Assembly (NCBI GenBank): GCA_934394665.1
Contig: CAKRRS010000026.1
Span: 1 to 31,954 of the forward strand
Direction: 5' to 3'
DNA from: an uncultured Acetatifactor sp.
GTDB taxonomy: Bacteria; Bacillota; Clostridia; Lachnospirales; Lachnospiraceae
DNA length: 31,954 bases
Positions 1 through 6,866 of this stretch are shown here, piece after piece (position 1 is the stretch's first letter; every line of letters begins with the position of its first letter). The notes beneath the pieces are model-generated. The model made no database searches. It was not told the origin of the DNA and worked only from the letters and a program-made list of their open reading frames with translations. The position numbers were made by a program, and so were the translations under genes.

Positions 1-109
1 AAAACGTACTATTGTTTATATTGAAGCGAATGTTACTATGAGGAGCCGTATGCGGGAAAGCCGCACGTACGGATCTGTGAGGGGCTAAGATTGAGAGGTC
101 TTAGTCTAC
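1..109 (+). ncRNA. 3' end of a group II intron (domains V and VI)
   Basis: Bases 43-76 match bacterial group II intron domain V: a hairpin beginning GAGCCGTA with the catalytic AGC, a TGCGG/CCGCA stem closed by a GAAAG loop, and the returning strand ACGTACGG. Immediately after it, CTAAGA (85-90) and TCTTAG (99-104) form the domain VI stem, whose loop side carries the purine-rich stretch expected around the branch-point adenosine. The intron probably ends at the CTAC near 106-109. The reverse transcriptase/maturase that normally lies upstream in domain IV is outside the window, so whether the intron is complete or mobile cannot be judged. Confidence 0.8.
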
Positions 110-141
110 TCGACTGTAAAACTGATGGAATAAAAAAATGT

Positions 142-171
142 AAAGCTGGGAGCATTAGCTTCTGGCTTTTT
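142..171 (+). terminator. Intrinsic terminator within the element end
   Basis: AAAGC and GGAGC on the left arm pair with GCTTC and GCTTT on the right arm, around an ATTA loop with a small TG/TG internal loop, and a T run follows. It lies 33 bases after the intron end and would terminate whatever transcript the intron interrupts. Confidence 0.5.
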
Positions 172-499
172 AAGTTAAAGCAAATAGAAGTAAGTAATGG
201 TCAAAAAACAATCGACATCCGACCTCACACACGTTATAATATAGGTAATCTAATAAGAAAACAGTGTTATCATTACCGCATATTGAGTGAGAATGGTAGC
301 CATAAATATGAATTCGTAGGAACGGAATGGTTGAACCCTCAGGGTGACAGTGTCACTCATTTGTCAGCGAGAGGTGCTTAACTTAGATGATTTTCAGTTT
401 TCTTATTTTGACATGGATTTACAGAAAAGTCAGTAAAATCAAGTTGTTGCTTGACTTATGTTGACCAAGAAAAACATAGATTTTCTGTAGGGACTTGAA

Positions 500-540
500 C
501 TCCTAAGCACTAGTTGTGGGTTCGATTCCCGCTGGGAACA
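500..540 (+). tRNA. tRNA-Arg (anticodon CCT), 3' half only; attachment-site remnant
   Basis: The sequence begins in the anticodon loop CTCCTAA (500-506), where CCT (502-504) is the anticodon. It continues with the 3' anticodon strand GCACT, a short variable region, a complete T arm (GTGGG/CCCGC with one G-T pair, loop TTCGATT, 516-532), the 3' acceptor strand TGGGAAC (533-539) and the discriminator A540. CCA is not encoded. The expected 5' half, which should carry AGTGC to pair with GCACT and GTTCCCA to pair with the acceptor strand, is absent upstream. This is the pattern left when an integrase inserts an element in the anticodon-loop region of a tRNA gene. The intact copy should be at the other, unseen end of the element. 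Confidence 0.8.
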
Positions 541-548
541 TTACATTT

Positions 549-585
549 GCGACAAAGGTAGAAATAACCTGTTGTCGCATTTTTT
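549..585 (+). terminator. Intrinsic terminator of the tRNA-Arg gene
   Basis: GCGACAA (549-555) pairs with TTGTCGC (572-578) and is followed by a T run to 585. It sits 8 bases after the tRNA 3' end and 17 bases before the next start codon, so the next gene lies directly behind the tRNA terminator. Confidence 0.8.
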
Positions 586-602
586 GTAGGAAGGAAAAAA
601 TT

Positions 603-2321
603 ATGGAATATTCGGCAATTTTTCATGATATGGATAAAAGATTCTGCTATGCGATCGATAAGGATTTATTCGTGATACGTGTGCAGGTAAAAAAAGATGA
701 TATAAAAGAGATCATTCTCCATTATGAGGATAAGTACATACCATTGGAATGGAAGGATACGCGAAAGACCATACCGATGAAGAAGGTTGCCACATCACAG
801 TTTCATGACTATTATGAAGCACAGCTTCAGATGCATTTGATATGTCTGCGCTATTATTTTGAATTTACGGATATGCGAGGAGAAAAGGTATATTACGGCA
901 ACTATGAGTTTAGCAGGGAATGCATTACAAACAGGGACAGAATGTTCGACTGTCCGCAAAACCTTCGTGAGGAAGAAATGTTTGAGGTGCCGGAGTGGGC
1001 AGCAAACAAGGTCGTGTATCAGATTTTTCCATCTCGCTTTGCAGCGTCACAGCCAATAGACAAGGAACTGTGGTATAAAGCACCCATCACATCTAAGGAT
1101 AATCTGCATGGTGATCTCAGAGGAATTATTGATCATTTGGATGATATTCAGAAGCTGGGAATAGATGTTATATATTTAACACCTATTTTTAAATCGGATT
1201 CCAGCCATAAATATGATACCACTGATTATTATCAGATAGATCCTTCCTTCGGAACGACAGAGGATCTTAAGAAACTGGTGCAAAAAGCGCATGCGTATGG
1301 AATGAAAATTGTGATGGATGCAGTATTCAACCATACAGGAAGAGATTTTTTTGCATTTAAAGATATCATAGAAAAAGAAGAAAAATCCAGATATCTGGAC
1401 TGGTATTTTATCGAGAGATTTCCGCTGAAGGGTGAAAAGGGAGAAGCTCCTAACTTCAAATGTTTTGGTTATTATGATGGAATGCCAAAGTTAAATCTGA
1501 AAAATCCGGAGGTGGAAAAATTCGTTACAGATGTTGCATGTTATTGGATTAGGGAATGCGATATCGATGGATGGAGAATGGATGTAGGTGACGAAATCAG
1601 TCATTTCTTCTGGAAGCGTTTTAGAAAGGCTGTTAAGGCGGTAAAAAAGGAGCTGCTGATCATTGGGGAAATCTGGCATTATGCAGGAGATTTTCTTGAG
1701 GGAGATGAATGGGATACGGTCATGAATTATCCGTTTTACCTGAATCTCATAGATCTGCTTGCAGATGAAAAAATCAATGTCAGCCAGTTTATACAGAATC
1801 TTGGATATTTGAAGGGGCGCTTAAACAAAAAATGCTATCCTCTAATGTGGAATCTGATCGACAGCCATGATACGGCAAGATTTTTACATCTATGTAAGGA
1901 TAATAAGAAAAAGCAGCATCTGGCAGCAGCTTTTCAATTGTTATTACCGGGAATGCCTATGATTTATTACGGAGATGAATTTGCGATGCCCGGAGCAAAT
2001 GATCCGGATTGCAGACGTGGCATGTACTGGGATGAAGAATACCAGGATAAAGAGATGTTTGAATGGTATAAGCAGCTGCTGAAGGTGCGAAAAAACCATG
2101 CATGTATCGTAGAGGGTGAACCGGTGGAAATAGCTGCAAGGGACGGGGAAGAGACGATCGTCCTGACCAGAAAAAATGGCGAAGAGACACTCGCTTTGAT
2201 CTTCAATTGCAGCAGCAGCGCAAGAGTGTTTCATGAGTATGCACAAAAATATGATTTACTCAGAGAGAAGTCCTTTGATGGAAAAATAGAGGGGCTTGAT
2301 GCCGCTGTAATAGTACTCTGA
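603..2321 (+). CDS. GH13 alpha-glucosidase, neopullulanase/cyclomaltodextrinase-like
   Basis: A cytoplasmic enzyme of about 572 residues that should cleave alpha-1,4 links in maltodextrins, cyclodextrins or pullulan fragments. An N-terminal beta domain of about 120 residues (CBM34-like) precedes a TIM barrel with all GH13 regions: DAVFNH (region I), GWRMDVGDE with nucleophile Asp327, GEIWH with acid/base Glu356, and LIDSHDT with stabiliser Asp423. MPKLN supplies the region V motif typical of the neopullulanase subfamily. There is no signal peptide. ATG 603 is chosen because AGGAAGG precedes it at good spacing; starts further upstream would read through the tRNA and its terminator. No clear promoter is visible between the tRNA terminator and the gene, so it may originally have relied on read-through from the tRNA promoter, which the inserted element has now displaced. 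The exact substrate is not readable from sequence. Confidence 0.93.
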   Translation: MEYSAIFHDMDKRFCYAIDKDLFVIRVQVKKDDIKEIILHYEDKYIPLEWKDTRKTIPMKKVATSQFHDYYEAQLQMHLICLRYYFEFTDMRGEKVYYGNYEFSRECITNRDRMFDCPQNLREEEMFEVPEWAANKVVYQIFPSRFAASQPIDKELWYKAPITSKDNLHGDLRGIIDHLDDIQKLGIDVIYLTPIFKSDSSHKYDTTDYYQIDPSFGTTEDLKKLVQKAHAYGMKIVMDAVFNHTGRDFFAFKDIIEKEEKSRYLDWYFIERFPLKGEKGEAPNFKCFGYYDGMPKLNLKNPEVEKFVTDVACYWIRECDIDGWRMDVGDEISHFFWKRFRKAVKAVKKELLIIGEIWHYAGDFLEGDEWDTVMNYPFYLNLIDLLADEKINVSQFIQNLGYLKGRLNKKCYPLMWNLIDSHDTARFLHLCKDNKKKQHLAAAFQLLLPGMPMIYYGDEFAMPGANDPDCRRGMYWDEEYQDKEMFEWYKQLLKVRKNHACIVEGEPVEIAARDGEETIVLTRKNGEETLALIFNCSSSARVFHEYAQKYDLLREKSFDGKIEGLDAAVIVL

Positions 2322-2363
2322 GAAATATGAGAGATGTCCGGAAAGATTGTATGGATGACCAAC

Positions 2364-2404
2364 CAAAGTGCTGACAATTTGGCACTTTGAGGTACAATTT
2401 GGCA
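2364..2404 (+). promoter_or_regulatory. Direct repeats and dyad upstream of the lipoprotein promoter; possible LytTR-type operator
   Basis: ACAATTTGGCA occurs twice, at 2374-2384 and 2394-2404, exactly 20 bp apart, so both copies face the same side of the helix and the second ends 7 bases before the -35 box at 2412. LytTR regulators such as AgrA and ComE are known to bind 9-bp direct repeats (of the type ACAnTTnnG) separated by about 11-12 bp near -35; the layout here matches. A perfect 8-bp inverted repeat, CAAAGTGC (2364-2371) and GCACTTTG (2382-2389), overlaps the first copy. The link to the LytTR regulator encoded at 5992-6708 is inference. Confidence 0.45.
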
Positions 2405-2411
2405 GAAAGTA

Positions 2412-2440
2412 TTGTTTTTTACAGTTGATACATGTAATAT
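2412..2440 (+). promoter_or_regulatory. Promoter of the repeat lipoprotein
   Basis: TTGTTT (2412-2417) and TAATAT (2435-2440) are separated by exactly 17 bp, giving a sigma-A type promoter with a weak -35 box, as expected for an activator-dependent promoter. Transcription would start near 2447, about 45 bases before the lipoprotein ATG. Confidence 0.55.
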
Positions 2441-2491
2441 ACTAATATGCCGTCAGGGGGCGGTAGTAATCGAAAAAAGGAGAAAATTATT

Positions 2492-3187
2492 ATGAAGAAG
2501 AGATTATTAGCAGTATTATTAACAGGTGTTATGGCAATGTCCATGCTTACCGCATGTGGCGGATCCGATGAGACCACCACAGGTGCTGCAACCGAGGATG
2601 TTGCTGCAGCTTCCACAGATGGAGAGATGTGTTCCGATGAAACCTTCTCTGCTCTGCAGGACAGCTACGCAGCCATGACGGAAGCTTACAATGCAGTAAA
2701 AGAGCTTTATGAAAATGATGCAATCGCAGCAGATGAAGCTATTGAAGATGTTATGAACCAGGCAGCTGATGTGATCAACCAGATGGGTGAAATCTCCCAG
2801 GATTCCATTACCGAAGAGGATGCAGCTACTCTGAATTCTGCAATGCTTGATATTCTGGATGCACTGTCTTCCGTTGTTGATGGCATGACCATGACCGAGG
2901 GCGGTGAGGAAGCAGCTTCCGAGGGATGTTCCGATGAAACCTTCGCTATCTTACAGGAAAACTATAGCACCTTATCCGGAGTATATGATACTGTAGAAGC
3001 TGCTTACCTGTCCGATGAAATTGAGCAGAATGATGAGATCGAAGAGGCACTTACCCAGACACAGGATATTCTGGCACAGATGGGAGAGATTTCCCAGGAT
3101 TCCATTACCGAGGAAGATGCAGTTGTATTAAATGATTCTATGGCTGCTTTACTTGATGTACTGGGTGCAGTCGTTGATGCAATGTAA
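2492..3187 (+). CDS. Putative secreted lipoprotein with two 86-residue repeats, unknown function
   Basis: This 231-residue protein begins MKKRLLAVLLTG and has the lipobox LTAC at about residues 18-21, so it should be lipidated and held on the outer face of the membrane. A short Thr/Ala/Asp/Glu-rich linker follows, then two homologous units. Each opens with CSDETF, contains GEISQDSITEED and ends in VVDxM. The mature part is very acidic and predicted helical. ATG 2492 is chosen over an in-frame ATG 45 bases upstream because AAAGGAGA precedes it and the lipoprotein signal starts there. It has its own promoter and a strong terminator, and it precedes a sensor kinase by 160 bases. I do not recognise the family; a ligand-binding or sensory accessory role is only a guess from the neighbours. 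Confidence 0.85.
   Translation: MKKRLLAVLLTGVMAMSMLTACGGSDETTTGAATEDVAAASTDGEMCSDETFSALQDSYAAMTEAYNAVKELYENDAIAADEAIEDVMNQAADVINQMGEISQDSITEEDAATLNSAMLDILDALSSVVDGMTMTEGGEEAASEGCSDETFAILQENYSTLSGVYDTVEAAYLSDEIEQNDEIEEALTQTQDILAQMGEISQDSITEEDAVVLNDSMAALLDVLGAVVDAM
2630..3184 (+). repeat. Internal tandem duplication inside the lipoprotein gene
   Basis: Units 2630-2887 and 2927-3184 are each exactly 258 bp (86 codons) and are joined by a 39-bp acidic linker. Both start with a TGT codon (CSDETF) and share near-identical stretches around GEISQDSITEED. Conservation at the DNA level in those stretches suggests a fairly recent duplication or continuing gene conversion. Confidence 0.9.
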
Positions 3188-3214
3188 TTTCAGAGTTCTT
3201 CTGTAAGCTACATG

Positions 3215-3249
3215 ACACAAAAGGGAGTAATCGTACTCCCTTTTTGTGT
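3215..3249 (+). terminator. Strong intrinsic terminator after the lipoprotein gene
   Basis: The 15-base arm ending in AAAAGGGAGTA pairs with TACTCCCTTTT around an ATCG loop, with T-rich sequence in the distal arm. The kinase gene 99 bases further on has no evident promoter, so it may be expressed at a lower level by read-through of this terminator. Confidence 0.9.
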
Positions 3250-3347
3250 ACCATGAGTTATGCTTATCAGCAGACGGATATCCTGCGAAGCAGGGTGTAG
3301 AGCAGGATATGCTACAGATGCGCAGGAAAATGAGGAGGAAATATTTC

Positions 3348-6020
3348 ATGGTCATTTTGTATTTTGCTGCCTTTGCATTCTCTGTATTGTTGCTGATTCT
3401 GACACTTGCCGCCACCAGTCAGTATCGTAGAAATTATCATGTACTTTCTACCATGACAACAGCAATTGTAAACTTTGGTTACTGGCAGCTTGCCATGTCT
3501 CATAATCTGGAGGAAGCTCTTCTTGCAAACCGGATCGCATATCTGGATGGAACCTTCCTTACCTTATTTATTTTCCTTTCTGTTGCCCAGTTCTGCAGAA
3601 TCAAGGTTCCTGTCTGGATCGTTACAGTCATGTCTATCGTCGGATTTGTGGTTCTTGGACTTTCCTATACGGGTGGTTACAGTACCATATATTATAGCAG
3701 TGTTTCCATCGTTCAGAGGCATGGAGTTACTTTTCTTGTCACACAGGACGGACCGGCACATATCCTTTATGATTGTCTGATCGTGGTCTATGCAGTAATA
3801 GACCTTGGAGTTATGATCTATGCTTTCCGGAACAAAAATAAAGTCTCTTATATGAATACGTTTTTCCTTCTGGCTACGGAGCTGTTCTGTATGGTGGTAT
3901 ATGCAGTGGAAAGCATTACCAAATGTGAGATCCAGCTTCTTCCCTTTTCCTATGTGCTCAATATGGTGCTTTTGTTTGTATTGTTCCGAAGAACCAATCT
4001 GTATGATCTGTCCATCAATGCGGAGCATATTCGAGAAGACCGCCGTGAATACGGTTATATTTCATTCAGCCGCCATGGAAAATATATCGGAAGTAATGAT
4101 GTCGCAAGAAAATACTTTCCGGAACTGGAAAATCTCCTGATGGATCACAAAATTCCACCCAAAGAGAAATTCCTTTATAAGGAGTTTGGCAGCTGGGTAG
4201 CACTTTTTAATCCGGATATTGATAAAACCCGTTACTATACCAGAAACGAGCGGATCCTCAAATGCAGGCTCAGTTCTTTTACTATGGGAAAACGAAACAG
4301 CATTCAGGGTTATCTCATCGAAATAACGGATGATACCAATCAACAGCTTCATATCCAGGAGCTGAATGAAATGGCCCGCAGGGCAGAAGAGGCGAACCTT
4401 GCCAAAAGCACTTTTATAGCCAATATTTCTCACGAGATCCGCACACCTATTCATGTCATATTAGGTATGAATGAAATGATCATGCGTGAATCCGGAGAAC
4501 CTCAGATATGTGTATATGCCGGAAATATCAAGAAATCCGGCAACATTCTGTTATCTCTTGTGAACAATATCCTCGATTATTCACGTATGGAAAGGGGAAG
4601 TGTAAAACTCCAGCTTGTTACTTATGAAACAGGTAAGCTGTTAAACAATGCGGTGGATGCTATCCGGCTCCAGACGGACAGTAAGAATCTCCGGCTGGAG
4701 GTATATATTGACGAACATCTTCCTGTAAAGCTGATTGGAGATGATCTGAAATTTCAGCAGATTCTGTTTAATCTGTTGACAAATGCAGTGAAATATACAA
4801 ATGATGGCTATGTGCGTTTGTGTGTTTCCCAGAAGAAACGCCAGGCTGATTCGGTAGCCATTGATGTATCGGTTGAGGATTCCGGCATTGGAATCCGTAA
4901 AGAGGATATTGCACGTCTCACCAATGCATTCTGTCGCGTGGATGAGAAACTTAACAGAAATATTGAAGGTGCCGGACTCGGTCTTTCCATAGCCAGCCAG
5001 TTATTACAGCAGATGGGAAGTCAATTAATGATTGACAGTGAATACGGTGTTGGCTCGATTTTCTCCTTTGAGCTTACACAGCAGATTGCAGATGCAGCAG
5101 AAATAGGACCGTTTTCTATATTCCCGGACGCAAATGCGGAAATACCTTTTTCAATGCTTCCTTCCTTTACGGCTCCGGAAGCAAAGATCTTGGTGGTGGA
5201 CGATAATCAGATGAACCGCTTTGTTTTCCAGGGGCTTTTAAAATATCTGAAGGTACAGGTTACTCTTGCAGCGAGTGGCAGGGAATGCTTAAGTGCCATT
5301 ACAAAAGAACATTATGACCTGATTTTTATGGATCATCTCATGCCGGAGCTGGATGGCATTGAAACGCTTCATATTATGAAGAAACGCAGCGGACATTTTT
5401 GTACGGACAGTAAGGTAATTGCCATTACAGCCAATGCCTTTCAGGATGCACGGGAAGTTTATCTGAAAGAGGGCTTCGATGATTTTCTGGAAAAACCGGT
5501 AGAAGGAAAACAGTTGGAAGCGGTGATTTATCAGTATCTTCCCAAAAATCTCATACATTATACAGATGGAATTTCCTGCGAAAAAGCAGAGATTCCTGCG
5601 AATCCGGGCATGAATAAAGATATTGATCCTGCTTTTGCGGGAAGGGATGATCTTCTGGAGGAAAAGCTTTCAGGTCTGGGAATAGATGTATCAAAGGGAT
5701 TGTCCTATGCCGGTAATGACTGGAACTTCTATCTGGAGATATTGAATTGCTTTATGGAAGAATATGATGCCAAAAGAGAATTATTTTATACCTATCAAAA
5801 AAATCTTTCCGAAGACAATTCTTTTGAAGCCTTCACCCATCTGACGCACCAGTTAAAGGGAGAGGCACGGGGGATCGGACATGCAGGGCTCGGAGAGCAA
5901 TTTTATCAACTGGAACTGGCATCTAAAGAACACAGGGAAGACAGGATAAAGGTTCTCTTAGACAGCACTCTGGATTTATGGGAACAAGTTGTTACTTCTT
6001 TGAAAATTTTTCTGAAGTAA
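3348..6020 (+). CDS. 7TM hybrid sensor histidine kinase with receiver and HPt domains
   Basis: An 890-residue membrane sensor with a full phosphorelay in one chain. Seven hydrophobic helices fill residues 1 to about 220 (HisKA_7TM-like), followed by a PAS-like linker. The HisKA domain has SHEIRTP with phospho-accepting His362. The ATPase domain follows, with the N box (NLLTNAVKY), SVEDSGIG and GAGLGLS. A receiver domain contains VVDDNQMN, acceptor Asp662 and a conserved Lys in LEKP. The C-terminal HPt domain has His834 in THQLKGEARGIG. ATG 3348 is preferred because GAGGAGG lies 9 bases before it and because a seven-helix sensor with a cytoplasmic kinase needs its N terminus outside; upstream starts (for example 3309) would add the basic stretch MRRKMRRK to that end. 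The 3' end overlaps the convergent response regulator gene by 29 bp. The stimulus is unknown; the lipoprotein upstream is a candidate partner. Confidence 0.93.
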   Translation: MVILYFAAFAFSVLLLILTLAATSQYRRNYHVLSTMTTAIVNFGYWQLAMSHNLEEALLANRIAYLDGTFLTLFIFLSVAQFCRIKVPVWIVTVMSIVGFVVLGLSYTGGYSTIYYSSVSIVQRHGVTFLVTQDGPAHILYDCLIVVYAVIDLGVMIYAFRNKNKVSYMNTFFLLATELFCMVVYAVESITKCEIQLLPFSYVLNMVLLFVLFRRTNLYDLSINAEHIREDRREYGYISFSRHGKYIGSNDVARKYFPELENLLMDHKIPPKEKFLYKEFGSWVALFNPDIDKTRYYTRNERILKCRLSSFTMGKRNSIQGYLIEITDDTNQQLHIQELNEMARRAEEANLAKSTFIANISHEIRTPIHVILGMNEMIMRESGEPQICVYAGNIKKSGNILLSLVNNILDYSRMERGSVKLQLVTYETGKLLNNAVDAIRLQTDSKNLRLEVYIDEHLPVKLIGDDLKFQQILFNLLTNAVKYTNDGYVRLCVSQKKRQADSVAIDVSVEDSGIGIRKEDIARLTNAFCRVDEKLNRNIEGAGLGLSIASQLLQQMGSQLMIDSEYGVGSIFSFELTQQIADAAEIGPFSIFPDANAEIPFSMLPSFTAPEAKILVVDDNQMNRFVFQGLLKYLKVQVTLAASGRECLSAITKEHYDLIFMDHLMPELDGIETLHIMKKRSGHFCTDSKVIAITANAFQDAREVYLKEGFDDFLEKPVEGKQLEAVIYQYLPKNLIHYTDGISCEKAEIPANPGMNKDIDPAFAGRDDLLEEKLSGLGIDVSKGLSYAGNDWNFYLEILNCFMEEYDAKRELFYTYQKNLSEDNSFEAFTHLTHQLKGEARGIGHAGLGEQFYQLELASKEHREDRIKVLLDSTLDLWEQVVTSLKIFLK

Positions 6021-6708
6021 GCTGCTGCCGGATTTCTCTTTGGAGCCGAACCGGAATGGGAATGATTACAGAATTCATCATTTCAATATCTGTCTGCGTC
6101 ACACTGCGGACATACAGACGATTGACCAGGTAGCTGCGTCCTACTTTGATAAACTCCGGATTCTGTTCAAAATCTTCACAGACTCCGGACAGAACCTTTG
6201 TTACAGAAATAGTATCGGTAAGGGTATGGATCAGCGTCACATGACGACCGGCTTCAAAATACAGAATATCCTTGAGTGGAATTTGTACTTCCTTTCCCTG
6301 GACATTCACCCGATACAGCTTTGAACTATTTTCAAAGATGGATCTGCAGCGTCTGATTGCATTCATAAAGTCCTCATGATCATAGGGCTTTTGCAGATAA
6401 TATAACGCGTCCACGTTATAACTGTCCATGGCATGCGCAAGTGAACTTGTTGTGAAGATCAGACCGCCGTTATAATGTTTTTCACGCAGCATATGTGCCA
6501 CACGCATACCATCCGGGGCATCCATATAAATGTCCAGAAAAATAAGGGATGGTTTATCGAGAGTTTCCTCATATCGCTGAAGAAGCTCTTTTCCGGATGA
6601 AAATGCTTCTATCATGATTTTCCGGTCAAGGTGAGACAGATATTCCTGCAGATGATGATGCAGACGTAGCAGATCACTCCTGGAATCGTCACAGATATAA
6701 ATTGTCAT
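5992..6708 (-). CDS. LytTR-family response regulator
   Basis: This 238-residue protein starts MTIYICDD, giving the acidic pocket of a receiver domain. Phospho-acceptor Asp lies in FLDIYMD, the switch Thr in the FTTS stretch, and the conserved Lys in LQKPYD. The C-terminal half is a LytTR DNA-binding domain (LYFEAGRHVTLIHT, then FIKVGRSYLVNRLYV). Regulators of this class bind direct repeats near promoters and often control secreted or surface proteins. The start at 6708 is chosen over upstream in-frame codons because GAAGGGG precedes it and the receiver fold begins there. It converges on and overlaps the hybrid kinase gene, and is divergent from the clostripain-like gene with overlapping promoters. 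It is the obvious candidate output partner for the neighbouring kinase, although that kinase already carries its own receiver. Confidence 0.9.
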   Translation of the reverse strand: MTIYICDDSRSDLLRLHHHLQEYLSHLDRKIMIEAFSSGKELLQRYEETLDKPSLIFLDIYMDAPDGMRVAHMLREKHYNGGLIFTTSSLAHAMDSYNVDALYYLQKPYDHEDFMNAIRRCRSIFENSSKLYRVNVQGKEVQIPLKDILYFEAGRHVTLIHTLTDTISVTKVLSGVCEDFEQNPEFIKVGRSYLVNRLYVRSVTQTDIEMMNSVIIPIPVRLQREIRQQLTSEKFSKK

Positions 6709-6795
6709 TTTGTATAGTTCCCCTTCCTCTTTTGCGAACCCCTTGCAGCGGTACTTTTGTTGCCCTTGATACCGGACAATTTCAGTCCACATTTT

Positions 6796-6824
6796 ATTAT
6801 ACCGTACTATTTATTGACAGTAAA
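6796..6824 (-). promoter_or_regulatory. Promoter of the LytTR regulator, overlapping a divergent -35 box
   Basis: On the minus strand TTTACT (6824-6819) and a consensus TATAAT (6801-6796) are 17 bp apart. On the plus strand TTGACA at 6814-6819, a consensus -35 box for the protease gene, overlaps this promoter, so the two divergent promoters would compete for polymerase. The plus-strand -10 is less clear (CAAAAT near 6839). Confidence 0.55.
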
Positions 6825-6866
6825 CCGATTTTTAAGAACAAAATCAATCTACAGAAGGAGCTTTCT

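Larger units (their letters stand above)
1..499. mobile_element. Right end of an integrated element, abutting a tRNA-Arg attachment site
   Basis: This segment lies upstream of a tRNA-Arg gene that is present only as its 3' half starting at base 500, so the left flank must be inserted DNA. It contains the tail of a group II intron (1 to about 109) and a small intrinsic terminator (142-171). No reading frame in it has a recognisable domain. Near the end are three TTGAC words (408, 451, 461) and an inverted pair of ACAGAAAA/TTTTCTGT words (about 421-428 and 481-488) that could be recombinase arm sites, which is inference. The integrase and the other element end must lie left of the window. Confidence rests mainly on the split tRNA. 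Confidence 0.6.

Noticed and set aside
91..381. A 96-codon open frame in the element end
   Set aside because: It begins with TTG inside intron domain VI, has no ribosome site and shows no recognisable domain; it overlaps the terminator at 142-171.
5992..6324. Plus-strand frames within the LytTR regulator gene
   Set aside because: They are antisense to a gene with clear receiver and LytTR domains.
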